A stretch of DNA of 64,000 nucleotides from Comamonadaceae bacterium (GTDB taxonomy: Bacteria; Pseudomonadota; Gammaproteobacteria; Burkholderiales; Burkholderiaceae_C), in NCBI GenBank assembly GCA_947445115.1, contig CANFCG010000008.1, positions 1 through 64,000 of the forward strand, in the 5' to 3' direction. The position numbers and the translations under genes are program-made. The notes beneath the pieces were generated by a model. The model saw only the letters and a program-made list of their open reading frames with translations, was not told the origin of the DNA and did no database searches. Positions 9,493 through 17,059 of this stretch are shown here, in pieces. Position 1 is the first letter of the stretch; every line of letters begins with the position of its first letter.

Positions 9493-9705
9493 TTAGTACA
9501 GCTTCTTAGGCAATTGCATTGCGCGAATACGCTTGTAGTTGCGCTTGACAGCAGCAGACTTCTTGCGCTTGCGCTCTGTCGTTGGCTTCTCGTAGAACTC
9601 GCGTGCACGCAGGTCGTTCAACAGGCCGAGTTTTTCAATCGTGCGCTTGAAGCGGCGCAGTGCAACGTCGAACGGTTCGTTATCTTTAAGGCGAATAGTG
9701 GTCAT
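9493..9705 (-). CDS. rpsU: 30S ribosomal protein S21
   Basis: 70 aa, the family's usual length. Sequence [19 protein letters not shown] with the following KRTIEKLG and the basic tail [14 protein letters not shown]. Small-subunit protein assisting initiation at the 16S 3' end. It heads a short unit with yqeY. Confidence 0.98.
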   Translation of the reverse strand: MTTIRLKDNEPFDVALRRFKRTIEKLGLLNDLRAREFYEKPTTERKRKKSAAVKRNYKRIRAMQLPKKLY

Positions 9706-9836
9706 GTGAAATATCTAAAAATGTAAACAAAAATGGGGGCAAAACTTCTTTTTGGATTGGTGCGCGGGGTATTAGCGCTGCACGGCAATCAAATGGGGGT
9801 AATTCAAGGTCAGCCCACGATTATAAGGCACAGCGC

Positions 9837-10598
9837 TTAGACTTTGCGGCGGTAGTCCAGCCACTGCGCCAATCCCAGCCACACCGTTGGGATGGCTACC
9901 AGCGCTAGTGAGAACATTTGCGCGTAAAAGCCTTCGGCATAAGCTTCAGTATTGGCATGCCACCAAGCGTTGTCAATGCCTGGCATGACGCTGGCCTCGG
10001 TGAACTCGTGCAGCGCGTAGACGATGAGTTGCAAGCCAAAAATCAGCATAAACCAAGAGGTCACGCGAAAGAAGCGCCCCAAATCGACGGACTTGCCAAA
10101 GCGCACCCAAGCCCACGCAATCAACGCTGCCAAGCTCACGCCCGCCAAGCCGCCCCAAACCATATGGGCTAAATCTGCGTTAGAGGCCAACGATGCCAAC
10201 ATGGTGGCGGTTTCAACCCCTTCGCGCCCTACCATGAAGAACGTAAAGGTAAAGACGGCAATCCACGCCTTCGAGCCATCTAAGACTTTCATTTGATCGA
10301 GCCGAGATGAAATTTCTTTCCCCATCGTTTTGCCCGCCTTCATCATGTGCGTCACACACCACAGCACGGCAGCAGATGCCAGCACTGCCATCACACCTGC
10401 GGCAACCGGAGACATCGCACCGATGCGAGCAAGCACCACTCCCAGCAGTACCGACAGTGCAATAGAGAGCGCCAAGCCACTGCGCACGGCAGAGAGCAAG
10501 TGCTCGCGACCGGTGCGACGCAAATACAAACTGGCGATGGCCACAACGAGTAAGGCCTCAAGGCCTTCACGAAAAGAAATTAATAAGGTTTGGAGCAT
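9837..10598 (-). CDS. efeU: FTR1-family iron permease (EfeU type)
   Basis: Inner-membrane iron permease, 253 aa, about seven hydrophobic helices. The two iron-binding REXXE motifs of the FTR1 family are present: R10-E14 (SFREGLEAL) and R125-E129 (VGREGVETA). In E. coli EfeU works with EfeO and the haem peroxidase EfeB; neither is adjacent here. Instead, a di-haem peroxidase, porin, FMN-binding protein and ApbE are divergently encoded across a 116-base region with a Fur box, so co-regulation by iron is likely. Confidence 0.93.
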   Translation of the reverse strand: MLQTLLISFREGLEALLVVAIASLYLRRTGREHLLSAVRSGLALSIALSVLLGVVLARIGAMSPVAAGVMAVLASAAVLWCVTHMMKAGKTMGKEISSRLDQMKVLDGSKAWIAVFTFTFFMVGREGVETATMLASLASNADLAHMVWGGLAGVSLAALIAWAWVRFGKSVDLGRFFRVTSWFMLIFGLQLIVYALHEFTEASVMPGIDNAWWHANTEAYAEGFYAQMFSLALVAIPTVWLGLAQWLDYRRKV

Positions 10599-10648
10599 GG
10601 TGAGCCTACAAAATGAAAAGATGACGATGCGGTTGATTATATCGGAAT

Positions 10649-10667
10649 GATAATGAGAATGATTCTC
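10649..10667. promoter_or_regulatory. Fur box in the efeU/peroxidase divergent region
   Basis: The 19 bases GATAATGAGAATGATTCTC match the Fur consensus GATAATGATAATCATTATC at 16 positions and form an imperfect palindrome. It lies between the divergent starts of efeU (10598) and the peroxidase lipoprotein gene (10715). Expected to repress both directions when iron is sufficient. Confidence 0.85.
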
Positions 10668-10676
10668 ATTTGAGGT

Positions 10677-10682
10677 TATAAT
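10677..10682 (+). promoter_or_regulatory. Probable -10 box of the peroxidase-porin-flavin operon
   Basis: A perfect TATAAT 10 bases downstream of the Fur box and 33 bases before the lipoprotein ATG. No good -35 is seen at 16-18 bases; the position expected for it falls inside the Fur box, so Fur binding would block polymerase. Confidence 0.5.
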
Positions 10683-10714
10683 CGTGAAACTTTACATTCC
10701 ATGCACAAAACGAT

Positions 10715-11947
10715 ATGTCGCTTATCCATTTGAAATCGCACTCTTATCCTGCCATTTTTGGGATCAGCTTATTGACTTTTTGTTTCTCACTCCTCGCGGG
10801 CTGCGGTGGTGGTGGCGGATCTTCCACTCCCGCGGTGTCCATTCTTGCGGTAGGCGAGACGGGCTTGAGCCCAACCGAATTGCTCGGCAAAAAAATCTTT
10901 TTTGACACCAACCTCTCCGAGCCACGCGGCATGAGCTGTGCTAGTTGTCACAGCGCAGGCAATGCGTTCGCGGGCAACAACGGCTCGCAAGTTGGTGTTC
11001 CGTTTGGTGCTACGGGCGTGATGGGGCTACGTAATACGCCAAGCGCCATGTACACCATGTACTCGCCCAACTTCTCGGTCACTGCAGATGGTCCCGTGGG
11101 AGGTCAGTTTTTAGATGGGCGAGCCGCCAGTTTGAGCGATCAAGCCAAAGCGCCTTTCTTATCGGCAGCAGAAATGAACAACTCCAGTGCGCAAGCGGTG
11201 ATTACTAAAATTGCCTCTAGCAATTACGCCGAGTTATTCAAATCTATCTACGGCGCAACTGCGTTGGCCAATTCAAGCACAGCGTTCGAAAACGTCGCCG
11301 CATCGTTGGCAGCGTTTCAAAGCACCACGCGCTTTACGCCGTTTACATCTAAGTACGACGACGTGCTTTCGGGCAAAGCTGCGTTCACGTTAGACGAGCA
11401 GCGCGGCATGGCTTTGTTTATGAGTCCCACAAAGGGCAACTGCGTGGCCTGCCACGTCGCAAGCCCAAGCAGCTCAGACTCAAAGGATTCGCTGTTTACC
11501 GATTTCAGCTACGACAACCTAGGCGTACCGCGCAATATGGGCATTCCTGCCAACGCCGTGAGTAGCTTCTTTGACCTTGGTTTGTGCGGCCCTAAACGCA
11601 GCGATTTTGGGGCAGGCGGCGCGGCGCAAGACCTCACACTATGCGGCGCATTCAAAGTGCCAACACTTCGCAATACCGCTAAAAAACAAGCGTGGATGCA
11701 TAACGGCTACTTCAAAAATCTGCGCGATGTGGTTAGCTTTTACGCCACGCGCGACACCAACCCCACGCGCTGGTACAGCGCGGTGGGCGGGGTGCTGAAC
11801 AAATATGACGACTTGCCCGTTGCCTACAAAGCCAACGTCAACACCACCGAAGTCCCCTACAACCGCAGTCTTGGCGATGCGCCTGCTTTGACCGAGTTGG
11901 AAGTAGATTTAGTCGTGACTTTTTTACAAACCTTAAACGATCAATAG
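10715..11947 (+). CDS. Di-haem cytochrome c peroxidase-family lipoprotein (MauG/CcpA-like)
   Basis: 410 aa. The N-terminal signal with lipobox LLAGC (Cys30) is followed by a poly-Gly linker, so it is a membrane-anchored periplasmic lipoprotein. Two haem c motifs are CASCH (75-79) and CVACH (243-247), and the family's C-terminal PTLRNTAKKQAWMHNGYF segment is present. Such proteins reduce H2O2 or perform MauG-type oxidations. First gene of a Fur-box operon facing the FTR1 permease. It may fill the periplasmic oxidase role that EfeB plays elsewhere; that is inference. Confidence 0.9.
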   Translation: MSLIHLKSHSYPAIFGISLLTFCFSLLAGCGGGGGSSTPAVSILAVGETGLSPTELLGKKIFFDTNLSEPRGMSCASCHSAGNAFAGNNGSQVGVPFGATGVMGLRNTPSAMYTMYSPNFSVTADGPVGGQFLDGRAASLSDQAKAPFLSAAEMNNSSAQAVITKIASSNYAELFKSIYGATALANSSTAFENVAASLAAFQSTTRFTPFTSKYDDVLSGKAAFTLDEQRGMALFMSPTKGNCVACHVASPSSSDSKDSLFTDFSYDNLGVPRNMGIPANAVSSFFDLGLCGPKRSDFGAGGAAQDLTLCGAFKVPTLRNTAKKQAWMHNGYFKNLRDVVSFYATRDTNPTRWYSAVGGVLNKYDDLPVAYKANVNTTEVPYNRSLGDAPALTELEVDLVVTFLQTLNDQ

Positions 11948-11956
11948 GACACCAAT

Positions 11957-13246
11957 ATGAACCGTATACACTTTAAAAAACTGACTTTGGCGCTCGCCAT
12001 GGTCGCTGCCAGTACGCACGGAATGGCGCAGACCGTGCCCGCAACACCGTTATCAACGCCTGAGGCCATCTTGCAAAAACTAGAGGCCATGAGCGCAGAG
12101 ATGGCGCGCCTTAAAGCTGAGTTGCAAGCCATGAAAGAGCAGCAACAAGTAGCGCAGCAGGAAACCACGCAAGCCATCACCGAGCAAGCCAAGCTGCTCG
12201 CCAACCCGGCGACCGTGATGACGGGTTACGGCGAGATGAACTACAACCGCCCGACGCGCAAAAACACCGACACGCAAGTGGACTTGCGCCGCGTGGTGAT
12301 TGGTATGACGCATCGCTTCGATGAAAAGACCAAATTTGTTGGCGAGTTTGAGTGGGAGCACGCCGTGACCTCTGCGGGAGACAAAGGTGAAGCTGCCGTC
12401 GAGCAGGCGTATATCGAACACGAGCTCACGCCTAACCTGTCGCTCAAAGCAGGCCTGATGCTGATGCCGTTTGGACTTTTAAACGAACACCACGAGCCCA
12501 GCAGCTATTACGGTGTGGAGCGCAATTTTGTCGAGACTGCCATCATCCCCAGCACATGGCGCGAAGGCGGGTTAATGTTGATGGGCAAAACAGACGCGGG
12601 CGTGTCGTGGAGCACAGGTTTGGTGACAGGATTTGATTTAAATAAATGGAGCAGCACGGGCGCAGACGGCAAAGCATCGCCGCTTGCCAGCATCCACCAA
12701 GAGGGGCAATTAGCCAAGGCCAAAAACATAAGCGTGCTGGGAAGCCTTGACTGGCGTGGCACGCCGGGATTTTTAGTGGGCGGCAGTGTGTTTAAAGGGG
12801 GCGCAGGCCATGGTCAAATTGCAGGAGCGAATCCAGCAGTCACCTTGTGGGATCTGCACGCGCGCTGGACACCGGGCAAGTGGGATGTATCGTCGGTCTA
12901 TGCGCAGGGTACGATTTCGGACACCGCCAATATCAACGCCAGCTTGATTGCCAACCCGACTTTGATTCCTAGCAAATTTGGCGGAACCTATGTGCAAGCG
13001 GCTTACCAAGCGTGGTCTAGTGGCAACTATCAACTCAAACCCTTTGCACGCAAAGAATGGGTCAATACGGGTATGCGCTTTGATGCCACTGGCTTTAGCC
13101 TAGCACCCGATGCCGTGGAAATCATTTCCACCGTAGGCGCAAATTTCCACATTAGCCAGAACGTGGTGTTCAAAGCCGACTACCAGCGCTTTGCGCTCGA
13201 TCCGTCGCGCAACCGCGTTGATCTGGGTGTGGGCTGGTCGTTTTGA
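11957..13246 (+). CDS. Outer-membrane porin with N-terminal coiled coil
   Basis: 429 aa with a signal peptide (cleavage near THGMAQ), a coiled-coil stretch at about residues 35-75 (LEAMSAEMARLKAELQAMKE), then a beta-barrel with alternating strands ending in aromatic GVGWSF, the C-terminal outer-membrane assembly signal. It resembles OprO/OprP-type trimeric porins, but the substrate cannot be told. 9 bases after the peroxidase gene; its TGA overlaps the ATG of the next gene. Iron-controlled expression suggests a role in passing an iron form or redox partner across the outer membrane. Confidence 0.82.
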   Translation: MNRIHFKKLTLALAMVAASTHGMAQTVPATPLSTPEAILQKLEAMSAEMARLKAELQAMKEQQQVAQQETTQAITEQAKLLANPATVMTGYGEMNYNRPTRKNTDTQVDLRRVVIGMTHRFDEKTKFVGEFEWEHAVTSAGDKGEAAVEQAYIEHELTPNLSLKAGLMLMPFGLLNEHHEPSSYYGVERNFVETAIIPSTWREGGLMLMGKTDAGVSWSTGLVTGFDLNKWSSTGADGKASPLASIHQEGQLAKAKNISVLGSLDWRGTPGFLVGGSVFKGGAGHGQIAGANPAVTLWDLHARWTPGKWDVSSVYAQGTISDTANINASLIANPTLIPSKFGGTYVQAAYQAWSSGNYQLKPFARKEWVNTGMRFDATGFSLAPDAVEIISTVGANFHISQNVVFKADYQRFALDPSRNRVDLGVGWSF

Positions 13247-13806
13247 TGGCGCGCTCTGAGTTCTCCGTAGTGCCACTTGCGTTGACGGCCATACTGACTG
13301 CGCCTTGCAGCGCGTTTGCGGTGGATTATTTGACGGCGCAAGATGCGAAAAAAATACTCTTTCCAAGCAGCGTCAGCTGGCGTGAACAGGCGATCAACCT
13401 CAGTGCCGACCAGTTGCTTGCACTGCGCAAGCAAGCTGGCGTGCCTGCCCGCAGCGTCGCTTGGCGCTTGCAGCAAGCCTTGGATGCCAAGGGCAATCTC
13501 TTGGGCACGGTGGTGGTCGATCAAGTGGTGGGCAAGTTTGAACTCATCACCTACGCCGTGGGGGTGGACGCCAAAGGGCAAATCGCGGGCGTGGAGATTT
13601 TGAGCTACCGCGAGAGCCACGGCAGCGAAATCCGCCTGCCCGCTTGGCGCAAACAGTTTGTCGGCAAAGATAGCCGTGCGCCTATCAAAACGGGCGAAGA
13701 CATCGCCATCATCAGCGGCGCAACCCTGTCGTGCAGCCACGTGACCGAGGGCGTGCGGCGCATTGCCAGCTTGGTGGTGATGCTGAACGAGCAAAGCCCT
13801 CGGTAG
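13246..13806 (+). CDS. Periplasmic FMN-binding domain protein (ApbE target)
   Basis: 186 aa. The signal peptide region ends near APCSAFA; the rest is one FMN_bind domain with YAVGVDAKGQIAGVEIL and the flavinylation motif IISGATLS, where T160 is the expected site of covalent FMN attachment. Such domains carry electrons in NqrC, RnfG and related extracytosolic flavoproteins. The ATG overlaps the porin stop (TGATG). The ApbE gene that follows is in the same frame, separated only by the TAG stop and two codons. Confidence 0.88.
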   Translation: MARSEFSVVPLALTAILTAPCSAFAVDYLTAQDAKKILFPSSVSWREQAINLSADQLLALRKQAGVPARSVAWRLQQALDAKGNLLGTVVVDQVVGKFELITYAVGVDAKGQIAGVEILSYRESHGSEIRLPAWRKQFVGKDSRAPIKTGEDIAIISGATLSCSHVTEGVRRIASLVVMLNEQSPR

Positions 13807-13812
13807 ACTATC

Positions 13813-14589
13813 TTGCTGCACCGCCGCGCCAAGCCCTTGCTCGGAACCCTTGTGGAGATTAGTCTTGCGAGCGACATCTTCCCGAAAGCCATGCTGGATA
13901 TGGCCTTTCAAGATGCCTTTGCGGAAGTTGCTCGTGTGCATTTGCTGATGTCGAGGCACGAAGCTGAGTCTGAGCTATCCCAATTCAACCGACTGGCTTG
14001 CCATCAGTGGCTAACGGTGTCGGCTGACACCTTGGCTGTCTTTGCGTTTGCTAATGAACTGAGCCAGCAAAGCGCAGGGCTTTTTGACCTATTCACCACC
14101 AGCCACGATCCGCAAAGCGGTTGCTGGTCGGACTTAGAAGTTGATATCGCCAATCGCCGCCTACGCAAACACCAGCCGCTGGTGGCGGATTTGGGCGGCA
14201 TTGCCAAGGGCTATGCCGTGGACTGCGCGGTGCAGGCTTTGAAGGCGCATGGGGCGGGCGGCGACTTAGCACAGGGCGGGCGGGAGAGTCGTGGCTTTGT
14301 GAACGCAGGCGGCGATGCCCGAGTCTTTGGTGAGCTAGAGCTTCCGCTGCAAGTGCGGCATCCGCTAGAGGCCGCAATGGTGATGAATGTGGGGACGCTG
14401 GCCAACGCGGCGGTCGCCACATCTGTATTGGACAGACGTACCAGCCAAACCGTTGTGGCGCCCAGTTGCATGGTGGCCGATGCGTTGACAAAAATTGTTT
14501 TTGTATCGGGCGATGCGCAGCATCCGCTGCTGGCAAAGTACGACGCAAGGTCATGGATCGTGGGCGGTGATGCGACAATCCTTGCATGA
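13813..14589 (+). CDS. apbE: ApbE-family FAD:protein FMN transferase
   Basis: Transfers FMN from FAD to a Thr in FMN-binding domains. 258 aa from a TTG start, shorter than typical ApbE (about 320-350). Core motifs: KPLLGTLVEISL, DLGGIAKGYAVD and FVNAGGDARVFG. No signal peptide or lipobox is visible although the target is periplasmic; the reading frame is continuous with the upstream FMN-binding gene except for one TAG. Either readthrough makes a fusion, a true start was missed, or the enzyme acts before export. Overlaps the next gene by 4 bases. Confidence 0.88.
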   Translation: MLHRRAKPLLGTLVEISLASDIFPKAMLDMAFQDAFAEVARVHLLMSRHEAESELSQFNRLACHQWLTVSADTLAVFAFANELSQQSAGLFDLFTTSHDPQSGCWSDLEVDIANRRLRKHQPLVADLGGIAKGYAVDCAVQALKAHGAGGDLAQGGRESRGFVNAGGDARVFGELELPLQVRHPLEAAMVMNVGTLANAAVATSVLDRRTSQTVVAPSCMVADALTKIVFVSGDAQHPLLAKYDARSWIVGGDATILA

Positions 14590-15014
14590 ATATGTGGCAT
14601 AAAAATACCTTGTACGCGCTGACGCTACTCCTATGCCTCACTGGTTTTGCGTGGCTCTACATTCACTTGCAATCGAACGATGCCAATATCTTGGCGCAGC
14701 AAAGTAGCAAGCTGTGGCTGATGCGTGCTCACGCTTTAGCTGCTTCACTGATGCTGATGTTGCTGGGCGCGGTGCTAGTGGCGCACAGTCTTCCGCAATG
14801 GCGAGTAGCTCAGCAAGGGCGCAAGCAAGTGAGTGGTGCTCTGCACGGAAGCGCGTGGTTGGTGCTCGTGCTGACTGCGTATCTACTGGGCTACGCATCA
14901 GAAGGCGTGCTGCGCGAGGCTTCCCAGTACGTGCACTGGGGCGTAGGGCTCGCCATGCCGCTCTTGGTGTGGTGGCATGCGCGAAGCAAAAAGAGCGACG
15001 ACGTGGGGCTTTAA
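14586..15014 (+). CDS. Four-helix membrane protein with conserved-looking His, putative cytochrome b-like
   Basis: 142 aa with four hydrophobic segments at about 8-26, 47-68, 84-106 and 113-131. Histidines H49 and H67 (segment 2), H87 (segment 3), H117 and H131 (segment 4) lie near membrane borders, a pattern expected for haem b ligation in small quinol-linked cytochromes (DUF4405-like). No family is firmly recognised. Its ATG overlaps the apbE stop (ATGA), so it is the last gene of the Fur-box operon and a candidate for feeding electrons to the FMN protein. Confidence 0.7.
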   Translation: MNMWHKNTLYALTLLLCLTGFAWLYIHLQSNDANILAQQSSKLWLMRAHALAASLMLMLLGAVLVAHSLPQWRVAQQGRKQVSGALHGSAWLVLVLTAYLLGYASEGVLREASQYVHWGVGLAMPLLVWWHARSKKSDDVGL

Positions 15015-15922
15015 GCAGGAAACACGCCCGTAGACAAATAGCGATCACCTCGGTCGCACACCACAAACACAATCGTGGCGTTTTCTACTTTGGCTGCTAT
15101 TTGTTGCGCTACCCAGCAAGCGCCTGCCGCCGACACGCCAGCAAAAATGCCTTCCTCACGCGCCAAGCGGCGGCATAGGTCTTCCGCGTCTGCTTGCGCG
15201 ACGTACACCAGTTCGTCCACGTTGCTGGGGTCATAGATTTTGGGTAGATATTCCGTCGGCCACTTGCGAATGCCTGGAATTTTGGATCCTTCGGTCGGCT
15301 GTGCGCCAATGATGCGGATAGCAGGATTTTTTGATTTCAAAAATTGCGACACACCTGTAATAGTCCCCGTCGTACCCATGGCGCTGACAAAGTGCGTGAT
15401 ACGCCCACCTGTTTGTTCCCAAATTTCAGGGCCCGTGGTTTCAAAGTGGATGCGCGGGTTGTCTTTGTTGGCGAATTGGTCGAGTACCACGCCTTTGCCC
15501 TCTAGCGCTATCTTGTCCGCTAAGTCACGTGCGCCTTCCATGCCCACGCTTTTAGGCGTGAGGATGACTTCGGAGCCAAATGCCTTCATGGTCTGTACGC
15601 GCTCCACGCTGGCGTCCTCGGGCATGATGAGAATCATCTTGTAGCCCTTGATGGCAGCGGCCATCGCTAGCGCAATGCCAGTGTTGCCCGAGGTGGCTTC
15701 GATGAGTGTGTCGCCAATTTTGATGTCGCCGCGTTCTTCGGCGCGTGCAATCATGGAGAGTGCAGGGCGATCTTTGACTGAGCCTGCAGGATTGTTGCCT
15801 TCCATTTTACCAAGAAGGACATTGCCACGAGCCTTATTCTGCGTGGCTTGCAGGCGTTGTAGCGCAACTAACGGTGTGTTGCCAATGGTGTCCGCGATAG
15901 TGGGATAAGTGTGCATATTCAT
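15011..15922 (-). CDS. cysM: Cysteine synthase B (O-acetylserine/O-phosphoserine sulfhydrylase)
   Basis: PLP enzyme of cysteine synthesis, 303 aa. It starts with TIGNTPLVALQRL; the PLP lysine is K50 in NPAGSVKDRPA; the phosphate loop is ATSGNTGIALA and a GTTGTITG loop follows. Length and sequence fit CysM better than CysK. It converges with the preceding membrane-protein gene, sharing a 4-base TTAA that supplies both stop codons. Confidence 0.95.
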   Translation of the reverse strand: MNMHTYPTIADTIGNTPLVALQRLQATQNKARGNVLLGKMEGNNPAGSVKDRPALSMIARAEERGDIKIGDTLIEATSGNTGIALAMAAAIKGYKMILIMPEDASVERVQTMKAFGSEVILTPKSVGMEGARDLADKIALEGKGVVLDQFANKDNPRIHFETTGPEIWEQTGGRITHFVSAMGTTGTITGVSQFLKSKNPAIRIIGAQPTEGSKIPGIRKWPTEYLPKIYDPSNVDELVYVAQADAEDLCRRLAREEGIFAGVSAAGACWVAQQIAAKVENATIVFVVCDRGDRYLSTGVFPA

Positions 15923-15942
15923 AGAGCAATAGTGTAGTCAGA

Positions 15943-15948
15943 TATAAT
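15943..15948 (+). promoter_or_regulatory. -10 box upstream of tRNA-Leu
   Basis: Perfect TATAAT 13 bases before the tRNA-Leu 5' end. No convincing -35 lies at 16-18 bases. It falls in the divergent gap between cysM (start 15922) and the tRNA. Confidence 0.4.
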
Positions 15949-15961
15949 AGCTGGCTCGCGT

Positions 15962-16046
15962 GCCTCGGTGGTGGAATTGGTAGACGCGCCGGACTCAAAA
16001 TCCGGTACCGAAAGGTGTGACGGTTCGATTCCGTCCCGAGGCACCA
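15962..16046 (+). tRNA. tRNA-Leu (CAA)
   Basis: An 85-base class II tRNA: acceptor GCCTCGG paired with CCGAGGC, D-arm with GTGGAATTGGTAGAC, anticodon loop CTCAAAA (CAA), long variable arm TACCGAAAGGTG, T-loop GGTTCGATTCC and encoded CCA. Confidence 0.96.
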
Positions 16047-16058
16047 ACCCTTTGAAGG

Positions 16059-16091
16059 CCCCGTTAACTCTCAAGGTTGACGGGGTTTTTT
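16059..16091 (+). terminator. Intrinsic terminator after tRNA-Leu
   Basis: 10-bp stem CCCCGTTAAC / GTTGACGGGG (one T.G wobble) with a 7-base loop and six T residues directly after. It begins 13 bases after the tRNA 3' end. Confidence 0.85.
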
Positions 16092-16121
16092 CATGTTCAG
16101 CTATTAAAAGAAGGTCTCACT

Positions 16122-16319
16122 ATGGCAACCCCAAACTATTCGTTTATCAAGCGCCAAAAAGACCTTGCTAAGAAAGCTAAAAAAGAAGAAAAAAAGCAAG
16201 CCAAGCTGCGTGGTGAGGTGGTGAGTGACGATGCCGATGATGAAGCGGGTGATTCCACAGCTGAATCAACGACTGAATCCGTTATTGAGCCGACAACTGG
16301 GCCAACTCCAACGGTGTAA
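16122..16319 (+). CDS. Small Lys-rich conserved protein of unknown function
   Basis: 65 aa: N-terminal basic half (NYSFIKRQKDLAKKAKKEEKK) and an acidic Asp/Glu/Thr/Ser-rich tail. I recall this N-terminus as common among betaproteobacterial hypothetical proteins; no function is known to me. The start is the ATG at 16122, preceded by AGAAGG; an earlier in-frame start lies inside the tRNA-Leu terminator. Its last 38 bases overlap the 3' end of the convergent pseudouridine synthase gene. Confidence 0.75.
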   Translation: MATPNYSFIKRQKDLAKKAKKEEKKQAKLRGEVVSDDADDEAGDSTAESTTESVIEPTTGPTPTV

Positions 16320-17055
16320 GCCAGCGCCATTGCCCTGCGGCCAAATCTGCGGGCAACTCAAAAGCTCCCATGCGTGAGCGGTGCAAGCCCTCTACTCGGT
16401 TGCCCACAGCGGCAATCATTCGTTTGACCTGATGGTATTTTCCCTCGGTCAGCGTCAGACGCAAATGCGTCGTCACACCCAACTCTCCCACGGCCTCACA
16501 AGCTGCTGCTATCACGGGCTTGGGCGAATCATCTAGCACCACGCCTTCTAGTAATCGCTGAACTTGCTTTTCGTCAATCGCGTGCTTGGTCGTGACCTCG
16601 TACACCTTGGGCGCGTGGTGTTTGGGCGAACTCAGTTTATGAATCAATGCGCCGTCATCGGTGAGGATTAAGAGCCCTGTCGTGTCTTGGTCTAAGCGGC
16701 CAATCGCCTGTACGCCTTGGATAGCAGACTTCTGCGGACGCAGCCGCAGGGGACTTGGCAGCAAGCTATAAATCGTCGGCCAATGAGACGCTTTGTGCGA
16801 GCACTCGTGCCCTGAGGGCTTGTGAAAGACGATGTAGGCGCGAGCGGCGTAAGGCCAAACGAGATCCGGCAGGCCAGGTACGCCACTGACTTTGAACTGC
16901 AAGCCCTCGGGGTCAAGTTCAAAGTCGGAATCGGTCACGTTTTCAAACGTGGCATGGCTGGCAGGCTTGATGCTCACCAGCCCTTTCTGGATAAGGCCTG
17001 CACACACGCGACGTGTGCCAAAACCTTGATTAAAGAGTATTTCTTGAAGTTGCAT
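16282..17055 (-). CDS. Pseudouridine synthase, RsuA/RluB/E/F family
   Basis: Isomerises a uridine in rRNA; 257 aa from MQLQEILFNQGFGTRR. An S4-like N-terminus is followed by the catalytic domain with Asp in AIGRLDQDTTGLL, plus KVYEVTTKHA and the C-terminal GKYHQVKRMIAAVGNRV. Probably the 16S U516 enzyme (RsuA), but the family paralogues are not separable by eye. Start placed at 17055; an ATG six codons upstream would overlap the divergent gene. Convergent overlap of 38 bases with the small Lys-rich gene. Confidence 0.88.
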   Translation of the reverse strand: MQLQEILFNQGFGTRRVCAGLIQKGLVSIKPASHATFENVTDSDFELDPEGLQFKVSGVPGLPDLVWPYAARAYIVFHKPSGHECSHKASHWPTIYSLLPSPLRLRPQKSAIQGVQAIGRLDQDTTGLLILTDDGALIHKLSSPKHHAPKVYEVTTKHAIDEKQVQRLLEGVVLDDSPKPVIAAACEAVGELGVTTHLRLTLTEGKYHQVKRMIAAVGNRVEGLHRSRMGAFELPADLAAGQWRWLTPLELAQLSAQ

Positions 17056-17059
17056 AGGT

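Noticed and set aside
15968-16171. Open frame across tRNA-Leu
   Set aside because: Most of it is the tRNA and its terminator; the protein-like start is a translation of the tRNA.
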